DNA from: Flavobacteriales bacterium
GTDB taxonomy: Bacteria > Bacteroidota > Bacteroidia > Flavobacteriales_F > PHOS-HE28
Assembly (NCBI GenBank): GCA_016710685.1
Contig: JADJVC010000002.1
Coordinates: 868,001-932,000, forward strand
Direction: 5' to 3'
DNA length: 64,000 nucleotides
The translations under genes were made by a program, and so were the position numbers. Below are positions 31,415-38,715 of the stretch, piece by piece. The notes below the pieces were generated by a model. That model did not search any database. It saw nothing but the letters and a program-made list of their open reading frames with translations, and was not told the origin of the DNA. Within the stretch, counting starts at the first letter, position 1; each line of letters begins with the position of its first letter.

Positions 31415-32725
31415 ATGAAAGCCAAAACCCTCAAGCCCACCAAGGTCAACGTAGTCACTTTGGGCTGTTCCAAAAACACCTTCGACAGCGAGGTGCTGAT
31501 GGCGCAGTTGAAGGCCAACCACATCGCCGTGGAACACGAATCGGCCAGCGGCGACCACAACGTGGTTGTGATCAACACCTGCGGCTTCATTGAGAACGCC
31601 AAGCAGGAAAGCATCGATACCATCCTTTCCTGGGCCGACGCAAAGGATCGCGGAGAGGTCGAGAAGGTCTATGTCACCGGTTGTCTCAGCCAGCGGTATG
31701 CGCCCGAGCTCAAGGACGGCATACCGCAGATCGATGCCTGGTTCGGCACCCGCGACATGCCCCGCCTGCTGAAAACGCTCAAGGCGGACTATAAACACGA
31801 ACTGGTAGGGGAGCGGTTGCTCACTACGCCGGTGCATTATGCATACTTCAAGATCAGTGAGGGGTGTGATCGCAAATGCTCCTTCTGCGCCATCCCGTTG
31901 ATGCGCGGCAACCACATCAGCACACCCATCGAAGCGCTGGTGAAGAGTGCGAGAAGCCTGGCCGCCAACGGCACCAAGGAACTCATCCTTATCGCTCAGG
32001 ACCTGACGTACTACGGCCTGGACATCTACAAGAAGCGCAACCTGGACGAGCTGCTCGCACAGCTCAGCGATGTGGAGGGCATCGACTGGATCCGTCTGCA
32101 CTATGCGTTTCCCAGCGGCTTCCCGATGGAGATCCTGGACGTGATGAAGGAGCGCCCCAACATCTGTAACTACTTGGACATGCCGCTACAGCACGGCAGT
32201 ACCAACATGCTCAAGCGCATGCGGCGCGGGATCACGCAGGAAAAGACCGAAGCCCTCGTGGACACCATTCGCCAAAAAGTGCCCGGCATCGGCATCCGCA
32301 CCACGCTCATAGCGGGCTTTCCGGGCGAAACTGAAGCCGACCACGAAGACAACCTGCGCTGGATCGAACGCATGCGCTTCGACCGGTTAGGGGCGTTTAC
32401 GTACAGCCACGAAGAGGATACGTACGCGTTCGGTATGGCGGATGATGTACCCGCTGAATTGAAGCAACAACGCGCCACGGAGATCATGGAACTACAGGGC
32501 GGCATCAGCTTCGAACTGAACCAGCAAAAAGTGGGGAAGACCTTCCGCGTATTGGTGGACAAAGCCGAAGGCGGCAACTACTATGCCCGTACCGAACACG
32601 ATTCACCGGAGGTGGATAATGATGTTTTGATCGCAACCGCAATGGGCCACATGCGCATCGGCGACTTCGCGGAAGTCCGCATTACTGAGGCACGTGAGCA
32701 CGAGCTAGTTGCCGTTCCGGTATAA
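31415..32725 (+). CDS. rimO: Ribosomal protein S12 methylthiotransferase RimO
   Basis: Radical-SAM enzyme of 436 aa that methylthiolates the conserved aspartate of ribosomal protein S12. UPF0004 domain with TLGCSKNTFDSE; its cluster cysteines are C18, C56 and C90. Radical-SAM motif CDRKCSFCAIP has cysteines at 151, 155 and 158. A C-terminal TRAM-like RNA-binding region is present. The frame is open far upstream, but MKAKTLKPTK at 31415 is chosen because it matches the family and follows a promoter-like box by 8 bases. In Bacteroidota rimO usually sits next to ftsY; here 28 kb of minus-strand surface genes separate the two. Ends 14 bases from the convergent phosphatase gene. Confidence 0.95.
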   Translation: MKAKTLKPTKVNVVTLGCSKNTFDSEVLMAQLKANHIAVEHESASGDHNVVVINTCGFIENAKQESIDTILSWADAKDRGEVEKVYVTGCLSQRYAPELKDGIPQIDAWFGTRDMPRLLKTLKADYKHELVGERLLTTPVHYAYFKISEGCDRKCSFCAIPLMRGNHISTPIEALVKSARSLAANGTKELILIAQDLTYYGLDIYKKRNLDELLAQLSDVEGIDWIRLHYAFPSGFPMEILDVMKERPNICNYLDMPLQHGSTNMLKRMRRGITQEKTEALVDTIRQKVPGIGIRTTLIAGFPGETEADHEDNLRWIERMRFDRLGAFTYSHEEDTYAFGMADDVPAELKQQRATEIMELQGGISFELNQQKVGKTFRVLVDKAEGGNYYARTEHDSPEVDNDVLIATAMGHMRIGDFAEVRITEAREHELVAVPV

Positions 32726-32739
32726 AGATCGCCGCTTGC

Positions 32740-34146
32740 CTATGCTGCCGCCACCGATGCTTGGGCGGCCAGGGATAGAAACTGCGGTGACAACCGCAGT
32801 CCCATCAAGGTGAGGTCGTCCGTTTGTTGGCCAATACCCTTCCAGGTCTCAAGCTTTTCCTTGAACCGCTGGTGCTGCTCGGCCATGGGCAAGTGCGAGA
32901 TTGAGCCCATTAGCGCGTGCAGGCGGGCGGTGCCGAAACGTTCTTCCATACCACCGTTGAACTGGTCCACGACGCCGTCGGAATACAGGTAGATATTGGT
33001 GCCTGCCGGGTCCAACTTCACAGTATGGTTCCGCGATGCAAGTGCGTTCGCCTGTTCGGAGGTGAATATCGGCCCGGAGCCTTGGATCCGCTCCGTTCCG
33101 CCCGCGGTGGCCACCACCATGGACATGTCTGTGCCCGCGAAACGCACGGTGCCGGTTGCGCGGTTAAATTCCACTACCGCGATCTCCGCATTGTCGTTCC
33201 AAAGGCCGTCCGCGTTTTTTAGCCGGGCCTCCATGCGCTGATACATGAAGCTGATCAATGCCGCAGGGCTGGTCACCGTTGACCGGTTGAAGCCGCTGGT
33301 GAGGATCTCATGTACCATAACGGAGAGCAGACTGGCCGGCACGCCATGACCGGTGCAGTCCACCACGGCCATAAGTACCACGTCATTCTTGCTGGCGTAC
33401 CAAATGGAATCGCCGCCCACTTGTTCCTTCTGATCAATCCACGAAAAGCGCTCACTGAACAGGTCTTCCAGACCGGTTTTTTCGGGCAGAAGGGCCTGTT
33501 GGATCCGTCGGGCATATACCATGCTTTTCTCGAGATGGTCGTTGCGCTCAGCGATCAAAGCATGGGCGCACTCCAGCTTTCCTTGTAGCTCATGCATTTT
33601 CCTGCGGGAACGGCCTTGCACACGCACGAAGGTGAGCGCTGCGCTGAAGATCACCAGGGCCACCGTGCCGATGTTGATCGCAAGCAAAGTGCGCTGCATG
33701 TTTCCGCCATGAAGCGTAAACCCGTGCCCGCTCCAGCCGGGGTCGTACACGATCATTGCGGACATGGCGGCAATTAGGAAGGCCAGCCATACCAACGAGC
33801 TGTTCCTCCGGTAGTAACCTGAAATGGCCACTAAGGGCACGAAAGACCAAAACATAACGATGCCGCTCTGCTCCAAGCCGCCCATGGCCACCTGGAACAA
33901 CATGGGCATGGTCATGCTCATGAACATCTGCGCAAACACATGCCGATGCGGCTTGGACGATCCGCGCATCATGGTGAAATTCACTGCAGTAAACAGGATG
34001 AATGCCACGGGCACGGCTGAAGCCACATAATGGCCAAGGGCCATGCAAAGCATGGCCCACATGGCGGCACCGCCCACTAGAAAATAGCAGAGCCCGCGGA
34101 ACATCTTGCTCCGGATCTCCACGTTCTCCTGCTTCAATTTGTCCAT
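32740..34146 (-). CDS. Membrane-anchored SpoIIE/PP2C-type Ser/Thr phosphatase (SiaA-like)
   Basis: 468-aa protein. About five or six N-terminal membrane spans (residues about 17-175) replace the usual sensor domain. A coiled-coil linker about 180-210 contains the family start EKSMVYARRIQQALLP. The SpoIIE phosphatase domain keeps the metal-binding segments GGDSIWY (244-250), DCTGHGVPASLL (263-274), LYSDGVVDQFNG and TDDLTLMG. It should dephosphorylate a SiaC or anti-anti-sigma-like protein. The neighbouring siaB- and siaC-like genes upstream on the same strand suggest that SiaC is the substrate. The gap to siaC is 135 bases and holds a strong hairpin. The membrane input domain is not a HAMP/Cache module as in Pseudomonas SiaA, so the signal is unknown. 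Confidence 0.85.
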   Translation of the reverse strand: MDKLKQENVEIRSKMFRGLCYFLVGGAAMWAMLCMALGHYVASAVPVAFILFTAVNFTMMRGSSKPHRHVFAQMFMSMTMPMLFQVAMGGLEQSGIVMFWSFVPLVAISGYYRRNSSLVWLAFLIAAMSAMIVYDPGWSGHGFTLHGGNMQRTLLAINIGTVALVIFSAALTFVRVQGRSRRKMHELQGKLECAHALIAERNDHLEKSMVYARRIQQALLPEKTGLEDLFSERFSWIDQKEQVGGDSIWYASKNDVVLMAVVDCTGHGVPASLLSVMVHEILTSGFNRSTVTSPAALISFMYQRMEARLKNADGLWNDNAEIAVVEFNRATGTVRFAGTDMSMVVATAGGTERIQGSGPIFTSEQANALASRNHTVKLDPAGTNIYLYSDGVVDQFNGGMEERFGTARLHALMGSISHLPMAEQHQRFKEKLETWKGIGQQTDDLTLMGLRLSPQFLSLAAQASVAAA

Positions 34147-34161
34147 TCTGCTCTATTCCTG

Positions 34162-34201
34162 ATCGCGAGCTAGGCCCGGCTCCCGAGCCGGGAAGCGATC
34201 C
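34162..34201. repeat. Intercistronic hairpin between siaC and the PP2C gene
   Basis: CCCGGCTC / GAGCCGGG form an 8-bp stem with a 2-base loop (34176-34193). An outer GATCGC / GCGATC pair (34162-34167 with 34196-34201) brackets it. It could attenuate or stabilise the mRNA between the two cistrons. No T-tract on either side. Confidence 0.5.
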
Positions 34202-34281
34202 TTAATTCCATCCGGAATTGGTGTTTGGTAGCTGGTGATGGGTGATTAGACGCTCCTGACTCTCGGATAACTTCTCGCGAC

Positions 34282-34662
34282 TCAAGCTTCAGGCACTAGG
34301 GTCATTGGAATACCGATCATGGAAGAGAGCATGTCAGCCGGGCCGGCCGAATCCTCGTCGTTCTTGTCCATAACCCATTCCACCCGCAAGTCCTTGCCGT
34401 CATTGCTCAGGTCATCAATTCGTTTAAGCAGCATGTACAGGCCCTTCAGCGAGCTGCTGTTGAAGTATTTCAGGTCGAACCGGAACACGCCGGGCACGTT
34501 GAGGCGGGCTATCGACTCAGTGTATTGTGTGATAATGGACCCGAAAAACCCCGGGCCATCTTCTGGGATACAAACGCCTTGCATCAGGAATTTCCCGGTG
34601 GCCGGCTCAATGCGGATCAATGGGGTTTGCGTAGTGGCGGGGATCTCGATCGGTGTGTTCAT
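34282..34662 (-). CDS. SiaC-family regulatory phosphoprotein (DUF1987)
   Basis: 126-aa protein starting near IPATTQTPLIRIEPATGKF, with MQGVCIPEDGPGFFG and the segment RFDLKYFNSSSLKGLYMLL. These match SiaC, an anti-anti-sigma-like phosphoprotein that in Pseudomonas is phosphorylated by SiaB and dephosphorylated by SiaA, and in free form activates the diguanylate cyclase SiaD. The NSSSLK loop (68-73) is where the phosphorylated residue would lie; S69 is the inferred equivalent. It overlaps the upstream siaB-like gene by ATGA. No SiaD-like cyclase is in the window, so the effector here is unknown. Confidence 0.85.
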   Translation of the reverse strand: MNTPIEIPATTQTPLIRIEPATGKFLMQGVCIPEDGPGFFGSIITQYTESIARLNVPGVFRFDLKYFNSSSLKGLYMLLKRIDDLSNDGKDLRVEWVMDKNDEDSAGPADMLSSMIGIPMTLVPEA

Positions 34663-35132
34663 GCGCGCTTCAGGTTGAAGGTGCTTTCACACCGGTAGAT
34701 CGTTTCTTCAGAATGATGTATGGTGGCTTTTAATTTGCCCTTCGTGCGGCTCACGATCTGGAGCAGACCAAGGCCGGCACCACCCTTGTCACCGAATTTT
34801 CCGTTGGTCAATTCCTCCATCAACTTGGCCTTTAGTTCTTCCGGGCCAAGTTTATTGGCCTCATCCACGGCGGAAACCAATCTGTTGGCATCCTCCTTCG
34901 AGGCATGGTTCACCACCTTGATGCAATAGCCTTCCTCATGTACGTTCCATTGGAAGGCGATAGGGCCGCTGCCATAGCGCTGGGCATTGTCCAACAGCTC
35001 AAGAGCCACTCCGCAGAGTTTTTTAAGCTCGCCTTGGCGGATGTTCGGGTCCTTCACACTGTGCAGCACGCCTAACAGGTTCACGCGCACGTCGCCGTTC
35101 AGCACACCTTCAAATAATACCATGCTTTTCAT
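34659..35132 (-). CDS. SiaB-family protein kinase (DUF6272)
   Basis: 157-aa GHKL-fold-like protein. ELLDNAQRYGSG (45-56) resembles the N box and GDKGGAGLGLLQI (114-126) the G box of anti-sigma-type kinases. This is the SiaB family, which phosphorylates SiaC. First gene of the siaB-siaC-PP2C set; stop and next start overlap by 4 bases. An ATG three codons later (35123) is an alternative start. It diverges from the secreted-protein gene at 35247, sharing about 110 bases of control region. Confidence 0.83.
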   Translation of the reverse strand: MKSMVLFEGVLNGDVRVNLLGVLHSVKDPNIRQGELKKLCGVALELLDNAQRYGSGPIAFQWNVHEEGYCIKVVNHASKEDANRLVSAVDEANKLGPEELKAKLMEELTNGKFGDKGGAGLGLLQIVSRTKGKLKATIHHSEETIYRCESTFNLKRA

Positions 35133-35246
35133 ATGTATGGGTGCCTGTCCAACGCCAATGGGGCTCGCGGGGTTTCAATTGGGGGCTCATTCGCGGCAAA
35201 TGCACCAGGGCTTGCTTGGAAACACGGATCCGCGGATATTAGCGGC

Positions 35247-36620
35247 ATGAAGCAATTGTTTCTCGCTGGATGCGGTTTGATACTCGCTGTTTCGGCGCAA
35301 GCTCAGTACCTCATGGATCTCGGGAAGGAAGATCCTTTGCAGGTCCCGGTAGGTCTGCACATCGATTCAGTGGTAGTGGCCTTTGCCGACAGCGGGAGCA
35401 TCGGCAACGTGCTGCGCGGCCTGGGGAATACGCCGAGACCTACCTTTCTACAGGGAGGGAACCGGAAAGCCTTGACCGCCATTCTACATAACGGGCCAGA
35501 CACCGCCAGAGATCATCATTGCACCATGCGGGTGAACACGCTGGAAATCTCAGAAGTTTCAAATGGCACTGGCGAGCGCTGTTTCTATGGACTCAACTTC
35601 GAGCTGCTTACACAAACAGACAGCGGGTGGGTGCGCATTTTTGACCATGCGGCATCGGGCGAGTACCCCGGCGGATTGGATGCCACGGGCAAGCAACCGC
35701 GCAACATTTTGAAGGCTTTTGAGGAAGGGCTTGCGCAGTATGCGGAAGCTGCCAAGAACAACAAGCTCGTATCCGAAGCCGTGACACAAGCACCGCGCGC
35801 AGGCGAAGATGGAACAACAGATCAGGCTTACCCAGCACTCGCCATAGTTGCTCCCGCGCGTGGCCTCTACAGGACTTTCAAAGAATTCCGCGACCAACGT
35901 CCGGACACCGTTTCCGATTTTTCCACGCAGGAAACCGTATTGGGCGATGCGCGGCAGCCCATCATTAAATTGAAGGTGGACAGTGGAGATGTTCGTGCGC
36001 AAGAGGTATGGGGCTTGAGCGATGGTCGTTATGCGTACATGAACATCGGTGGCAGGAAATTCCTGCGGTTGGTGCGTGAGGACGGTCGGTTCATCGCGAA
36101 TTACAGAACGCCGGGATCCGTGGATGGAGGAACGGCGATCGGAGTGGGTGTGGCATTTGGTCTCGTTGGCGTTCTCATATATGCCGCCGCGAATTCCAAA
36201 GGAGAAAGCATTCCGGCTGAACTTGACATGCGCACGGGTGTATTAAAGCCGAGCAAAATCACCATGGCAGGTAACGGCATCATTGAGAATACCAGCGACC
36301 ACATCTTCATCTACAGCCGCCATTGCCCTGCGGACACCTTGTTGGGCATGTACGTCTACGGCGGCATCGAAGCCAGCTTACGGAAGGAAAACTACCATCG
36401 GTTGAACTTAGTGCCCAGACCCGGCACCGTGCCAGTGGAATTCAAAGTGGGTGAAGGCAAACCCGTAAGCCTCGACATTTCTACGGACAACGTTGTCGGC
36501 GACCCGGAGGTTTACCTCGTAAAAGTCGGCAAAGACGGCACCCCGACCATAGACCAATTGCACGGCGACATGGCGACGGATGTACTGAGCAAGCTCAAAC
36601 CGTCCAACGAAGTGAAGTGA
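35247..36620 (+). CDS. Secreted protein of unknown function with one internal hydrophobic segment
   Basis: 457 aa from the chosen start MKQLFLAGCGLILAVSAQAQ, a clear Sec signal peptide; an upstream extension of the frame lacks one and overlaps the divergent siaB start. A glycine-rich hydrophobic stretch, TAIGVGVAFGLVGVLIYAA, lies near residue 300 and could be a membrane span or barrel strand. I do not recognise the family. Content is mixed, with no TPR, OmpA or sorting domain. About 110 bases separate it from siaB, so a shared regulatory region is possible. Function not assigned. Confidence 0.75.
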   Translation: MKQLFLAGCGLILAVSAQAQYLMDLGKEDPLQVPVGLHIDSVVVAFADSGSIGNVLRGLGNTPRPTFLQGGNRKALTAILHNGPDTARDHHCTMRVNTLEISEVSNGTGERCFYGLNFELLTQTDSGWVRIFDHAASGEYPGGLDATGKQPRNILKAFEEGLAQYAEAAKNNKLVSEAVTQAPRAGEDGTTDQAYPALAIVAPARGLYRTFKEFRDQRPDTVSDFSTQETVLGDARQPIIKLKVDSGDVRAQEVWGLSDGRYAYMNIGGRKFLRLVREDGRFIANYRTPGSVDGGTAIGVGVAFGLVGVLIYAAANSKGESIPAELDMRTGVLKPSKITMAGNGIIENTSDHIFIYSRHCPADTLLGMYVYGGIEASLRKENYHRLNLVPRPGTVPVEFKVGEGKPVSLDISTDNVVGDPEVYLVKVGKDGTPTIDQLHGDMATDVLSKLKPSNEVK

Positions 36621-36654
36621 ACATCCAGCGCCAGAAATGGCAAAATGGCGCGTC

Positions 36655-36815
36655 AGCTGCTGTTCTTCATTGCTCCGCACCCTCGCTTGGGCGTAGCCGC
36701 TACGGCGAAGCACGGTCTGTGGTGAAAACTGCATTTCTCAGTCTCCGCGTCCCAACCCATCCGCATTTCTCCGCACTCCCAGGCTGCCGTAAGCATGCTC
36801 TGCGTCCTATAACTC
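36655..36815. repeat. Dispersed intergenic repeat unit between the secreted-protein gene and def
   Basis: It shares several words with the block at 53495-53735: GGGCGTAGCCGCT(A/T)CGGCG, GAAGCACGGTC, AGGCTGCCGTAAGCATGC (versus TGGCTGCCGCAGGCATGC) and CCGCATTTCTCCG. Short "CTCCGCGTC"-like words are repeated inside. No coding potential. It looks like a copy of a non-coding dispersed family. Confidence 0.6.
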
Positions 36816-36816
36816 A

Positions 36817-36847
36817 TTTCCTCCAAAGCCTCTCCTCCGTAAATTCG
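36817..36847 (+). promoter_or_regulatory. Putative def promoter (TTTC-N19-TAAATTCG)
   Basis: TTTC at 36817-36820 and TAAATTCG at 36840-36847 are spaced 19 bases apart. The ATG of def follows 6 bases later, which would place transcription start at or next to the start codon. Confidence 0.5.
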
Positions 36848-36853
36848 CGGCCC

Positions 36854-37435
36854 ATGATACTACCCATCCGTTCCATCGGCGACCCGGTCCTTAAGAAAGT
36901 TGCCAAGGACATCACTCCCGACCATCCCGGCCTGAAGCAGTTCATTGCCGACCTGTACGAGACCATGTACGCCGCCAGTGGCGTGGGTTTGGCAGCGCCG
37001 CAAGTGGGCGAAAGCATCCGCCTTTTCGTGGTGGATTGCGCCAGTTTTGCGGAAGATGAAGACGGTAATCCCACCGAAGATGCCCATCTGAAGGATTTCA
37101 AGAAAGTGTTCATCAACCCGTACATCGTTGAAGAGGAAGGGGAGGAGTGGGCCTTTGAAGAAGGCTGCCTCAGCATCCCCGGCATCCGCGAGGATGTGGA
37201 TCGTCAGCCGAAGATCACCATGCGCTACCTCGATGAGAAATTCAAGCCGCACGAGGAGACTTTCGACGGTTTCGCGGCGCGCGTACTCCAACACGAACAC
37301 GACCACTTGGACGGCATCCTTTTTACGGAACTTATCGCCCCTTTGCGCAAGCGCATGCTCAAGGGCAAGCTCCGTGACATCAGTCATGGAAAGACTGATG
37401 CCAAGTACAAAATGCGTTTCACCCCGCTCAAATGA
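36854..37435 (+). CDS. def: Peptide deformylase
   Basis: 193-aa metalloenzyme that removes the N-formyl group from nascent proteins. All three family motifs are present: GVGLAAPQVG (43-52), EGCLSIPG (103-110, metal ligand C105) and QHEHDHLDG (146-154, HExxH metal site with E148). Start chosen at MILPIRSIGD, normal for the family, although the frame is open for 79 codons upstream through repeat DNA. A promoter-like TAAATTCG box lies 6 bases upstream. The stop overlaps the next gene as ATGA, so def, the lipoprotein and the thioredoxin-like gene form an operon. Confidence 0.96.
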   Translation: MILPIRSIGDPVLKKVAKDITPDHPGLKQFIADLYETMYAASGVGLAAPQVGESIRLFVVDCASFAEDEDGNPTEDAHLKDFKKVFINPYIVEEEGEEWAFEEGCLSIPGIREDVDRQPKITMRYLDEKFKPHEETFDGFAARVLQHEHDHLDGILFTELIAPLRKRMLKGKLRDISHGKTDAKYKMRFTPLK

Positions 37436-37995
37436 AGAAGACGACCTACGCCGCGACAGCCGTGGTTTTCCTGGCATTGATGGCCGCCTGTAACGACGCA
37501 CCGAAGACCATTGCGGAGGCCACGCCATCCGAAGCCGCCGTTCGCATCCGCACCATGGAGGACTCGCTCTATGCACACCCCGCCGTAGAAGTGAAAGGGG
37601 CTCAGGCCTTAGTGGACGTCTACCTGCTATATGCCAAACCCAACCCGACGGACCCGCTGGCACCGGAGTATTTGCTTCGAGCGGCCGGAGTGAAGAGCGC
37701 TTTGCATGATCCGCAGGCCGCCGTGGAACTGGATGACCGAATCATCAAAGGCTACCCCAACTGGGATAAAGCCGTAGATGCTTACTACCTAAGAGCCTTC
37801 ACCATCGATAGCGGGCTGCATCTAAAGGGCCTTGCCCAACAAGCCTATCAGGAAGTGATCGATCGGTACCCTGATCACAAATTCGCTGCGGATGCCAAGC
37901 AGATGATCCTCAACCTCAACTACACCGATGAGGAGTTGGTCGCCAAGTTCCAGCGCATGAACGATTCCACCGAAGCAGCCGCAGCCGCCAAATGA
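37432..37995 (+). CDS. Predicted lipoprotein with TPR-like helices
   Basis: 187-aa protein with a lipoprotein signal peptide (VVFLALMAAC, lipid-attached Cys at about 20). The body is alpha-helical with tandem repeat-like segments (PEYLLRAAGVKSALHDPQ, AVDAYYLRAFTIDSGLHLKG, QEVIDRYPDHKFAADAKQ), recalling TPR or BamD/YfgM-like outer-membrane-associated lipoproteins. Function unknown. It overlaps def by four bases at its start and the thioredoxin-like gene by four bases at its end, so translation of the three is coupled. Confidence 0.82.
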   Translation: MKKTTYAATAVVFLALMAACNDAPKTIAEATPSEAAVRIRTMEDSLYAHPAVEVKGAQALVDVYLLYAKPNPTDPLAPEYLLRAAGVKSALHDPQAAVELDDRIIKGYPNWDKAVDAYYLRAFTIDSGLHLKGLAQQAYQEVIDRYPDHKFAADAKQMILNLNYTDEELVAKFQRMNDSTEAAAAAK

Positions 37996-38612
37996 ATATG
38001 ACGATTGCTACAGCTACACCGGCCATGCTTTTGCAAGGTGCCAAATCCGCCATGGGCCACACCGATTACCGGCAGCTCTTGGCCACATTGGTCGCTGAAG
38101 GCCGCACCACCGGCCCGGACCAAAGCGAAGAAATGGTGGCCTATACCAAGCTGAATTTGGCCCGCACAAATCGGGTGGAGAAAACAGTGAAACCGGCACC
38201 GGAAACCCTCGCAGCGCTAAAAGCCGCACCGGCCATGACCTGGCTGGTGATAACCGAACCGTGGTGCGGCGACAGTTCCCAAGTGGTTCCCGTGTTGCAA
38301 ATATTGGCCGAAGCAGCGCCTCAGATAGAACTACGCATCCTGCTCCGCGACGATAACTTGGAGTTGATGGACCGCTACCTGACCGGCGGCGCGCGCGGCA
38401 TCCCCAAGCTCATCGCCTTCAACGGGGAAGGCCAAGAGCTGTTCACCTACGGACCGCGCCCAGCAACGGCGCAAGCCATTGTAATGGACAACAAAGCCCT
38501 TCCGGCGGAAAAGCAATTGGACAAAGAAGACCTCTACGCCAAAGTACACGCCTGGTACGCCGCCGACAAAGGCCAAGCCGTGCAGCAGGAGATTGTTGCG
38601 CTATTGAAATAG
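37992..38612 (+). CDS. Thioredoxin-like fold protein
   Basis: 206-aa cytoplasmic protein of the thioredoxin-9 type common in Bacteroidota. An N-terminal helical region (about 1-75) precedes a thioredoxin fold with the site WCGDSSQVVP (91-100) and a cis-proline-like GARGIPKLIAF. Only the first active-site cysteine is present (C92; CGDS instead of CxxC), so classical disulfide oxidoreductase activity is unlikely without a partner thiol. It starts in an ATGA overlap with the lipoprotein gene; a start two codons later is possible. Third gene of the def operon. Confidence 0.83.
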   Translation: MNMTIATATPAMLLQGAKSAMGHTDYRQLLATLVAEGRTTGPDQSEEMVAYTKLNLARTNRVEKTVKPAPETLAALKAAPAMTWLVITEPWCGDSSQVVPVLQILAEAAPQIELRILLRDDNLELMDRYLTGGARGIPKLIAFNGEGQELFTYGPRPATAQAIVMDNKALPAEKQLDKEDLYAKVHAWYAADKGQAVQQEIVALLK

Positions 38613-38638
38613 TCCGATCCGCGTTCACTCAGATTCCC

Positions 38639-38667
38639 CTCAGCGGTCTGCCACAGGCGACCCTGAG
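38639..38667. terminator. Imperfect hairpin between convergent thioredoxin-like and dihydroorotase-like genes
   Basis: CTCAG-GGTC pairs with GACC-CTGAG around an internal loop. It lies between two convergent genes, so it may terminate both, but there is no T-tract. The words TCTCCGTGCCTCTATGG just after it belong to the dispersed repeat family seen elsewhere. Confidence 0.35.
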
Positions 38668-38715
38668 CATCAGAATTGCGTCCAGTTTCTCCGTGCCTCT
38701 ATGGTGAAAACGCTC

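Noticed and set aside
36617..36853. N-terminal extension of peptide deformylase
   Set aside because: The 79 extra codons lie in an intergenic repeat; the normal enzyme starts at MILPIRSIGD, 6 bases after a promoter-like box.
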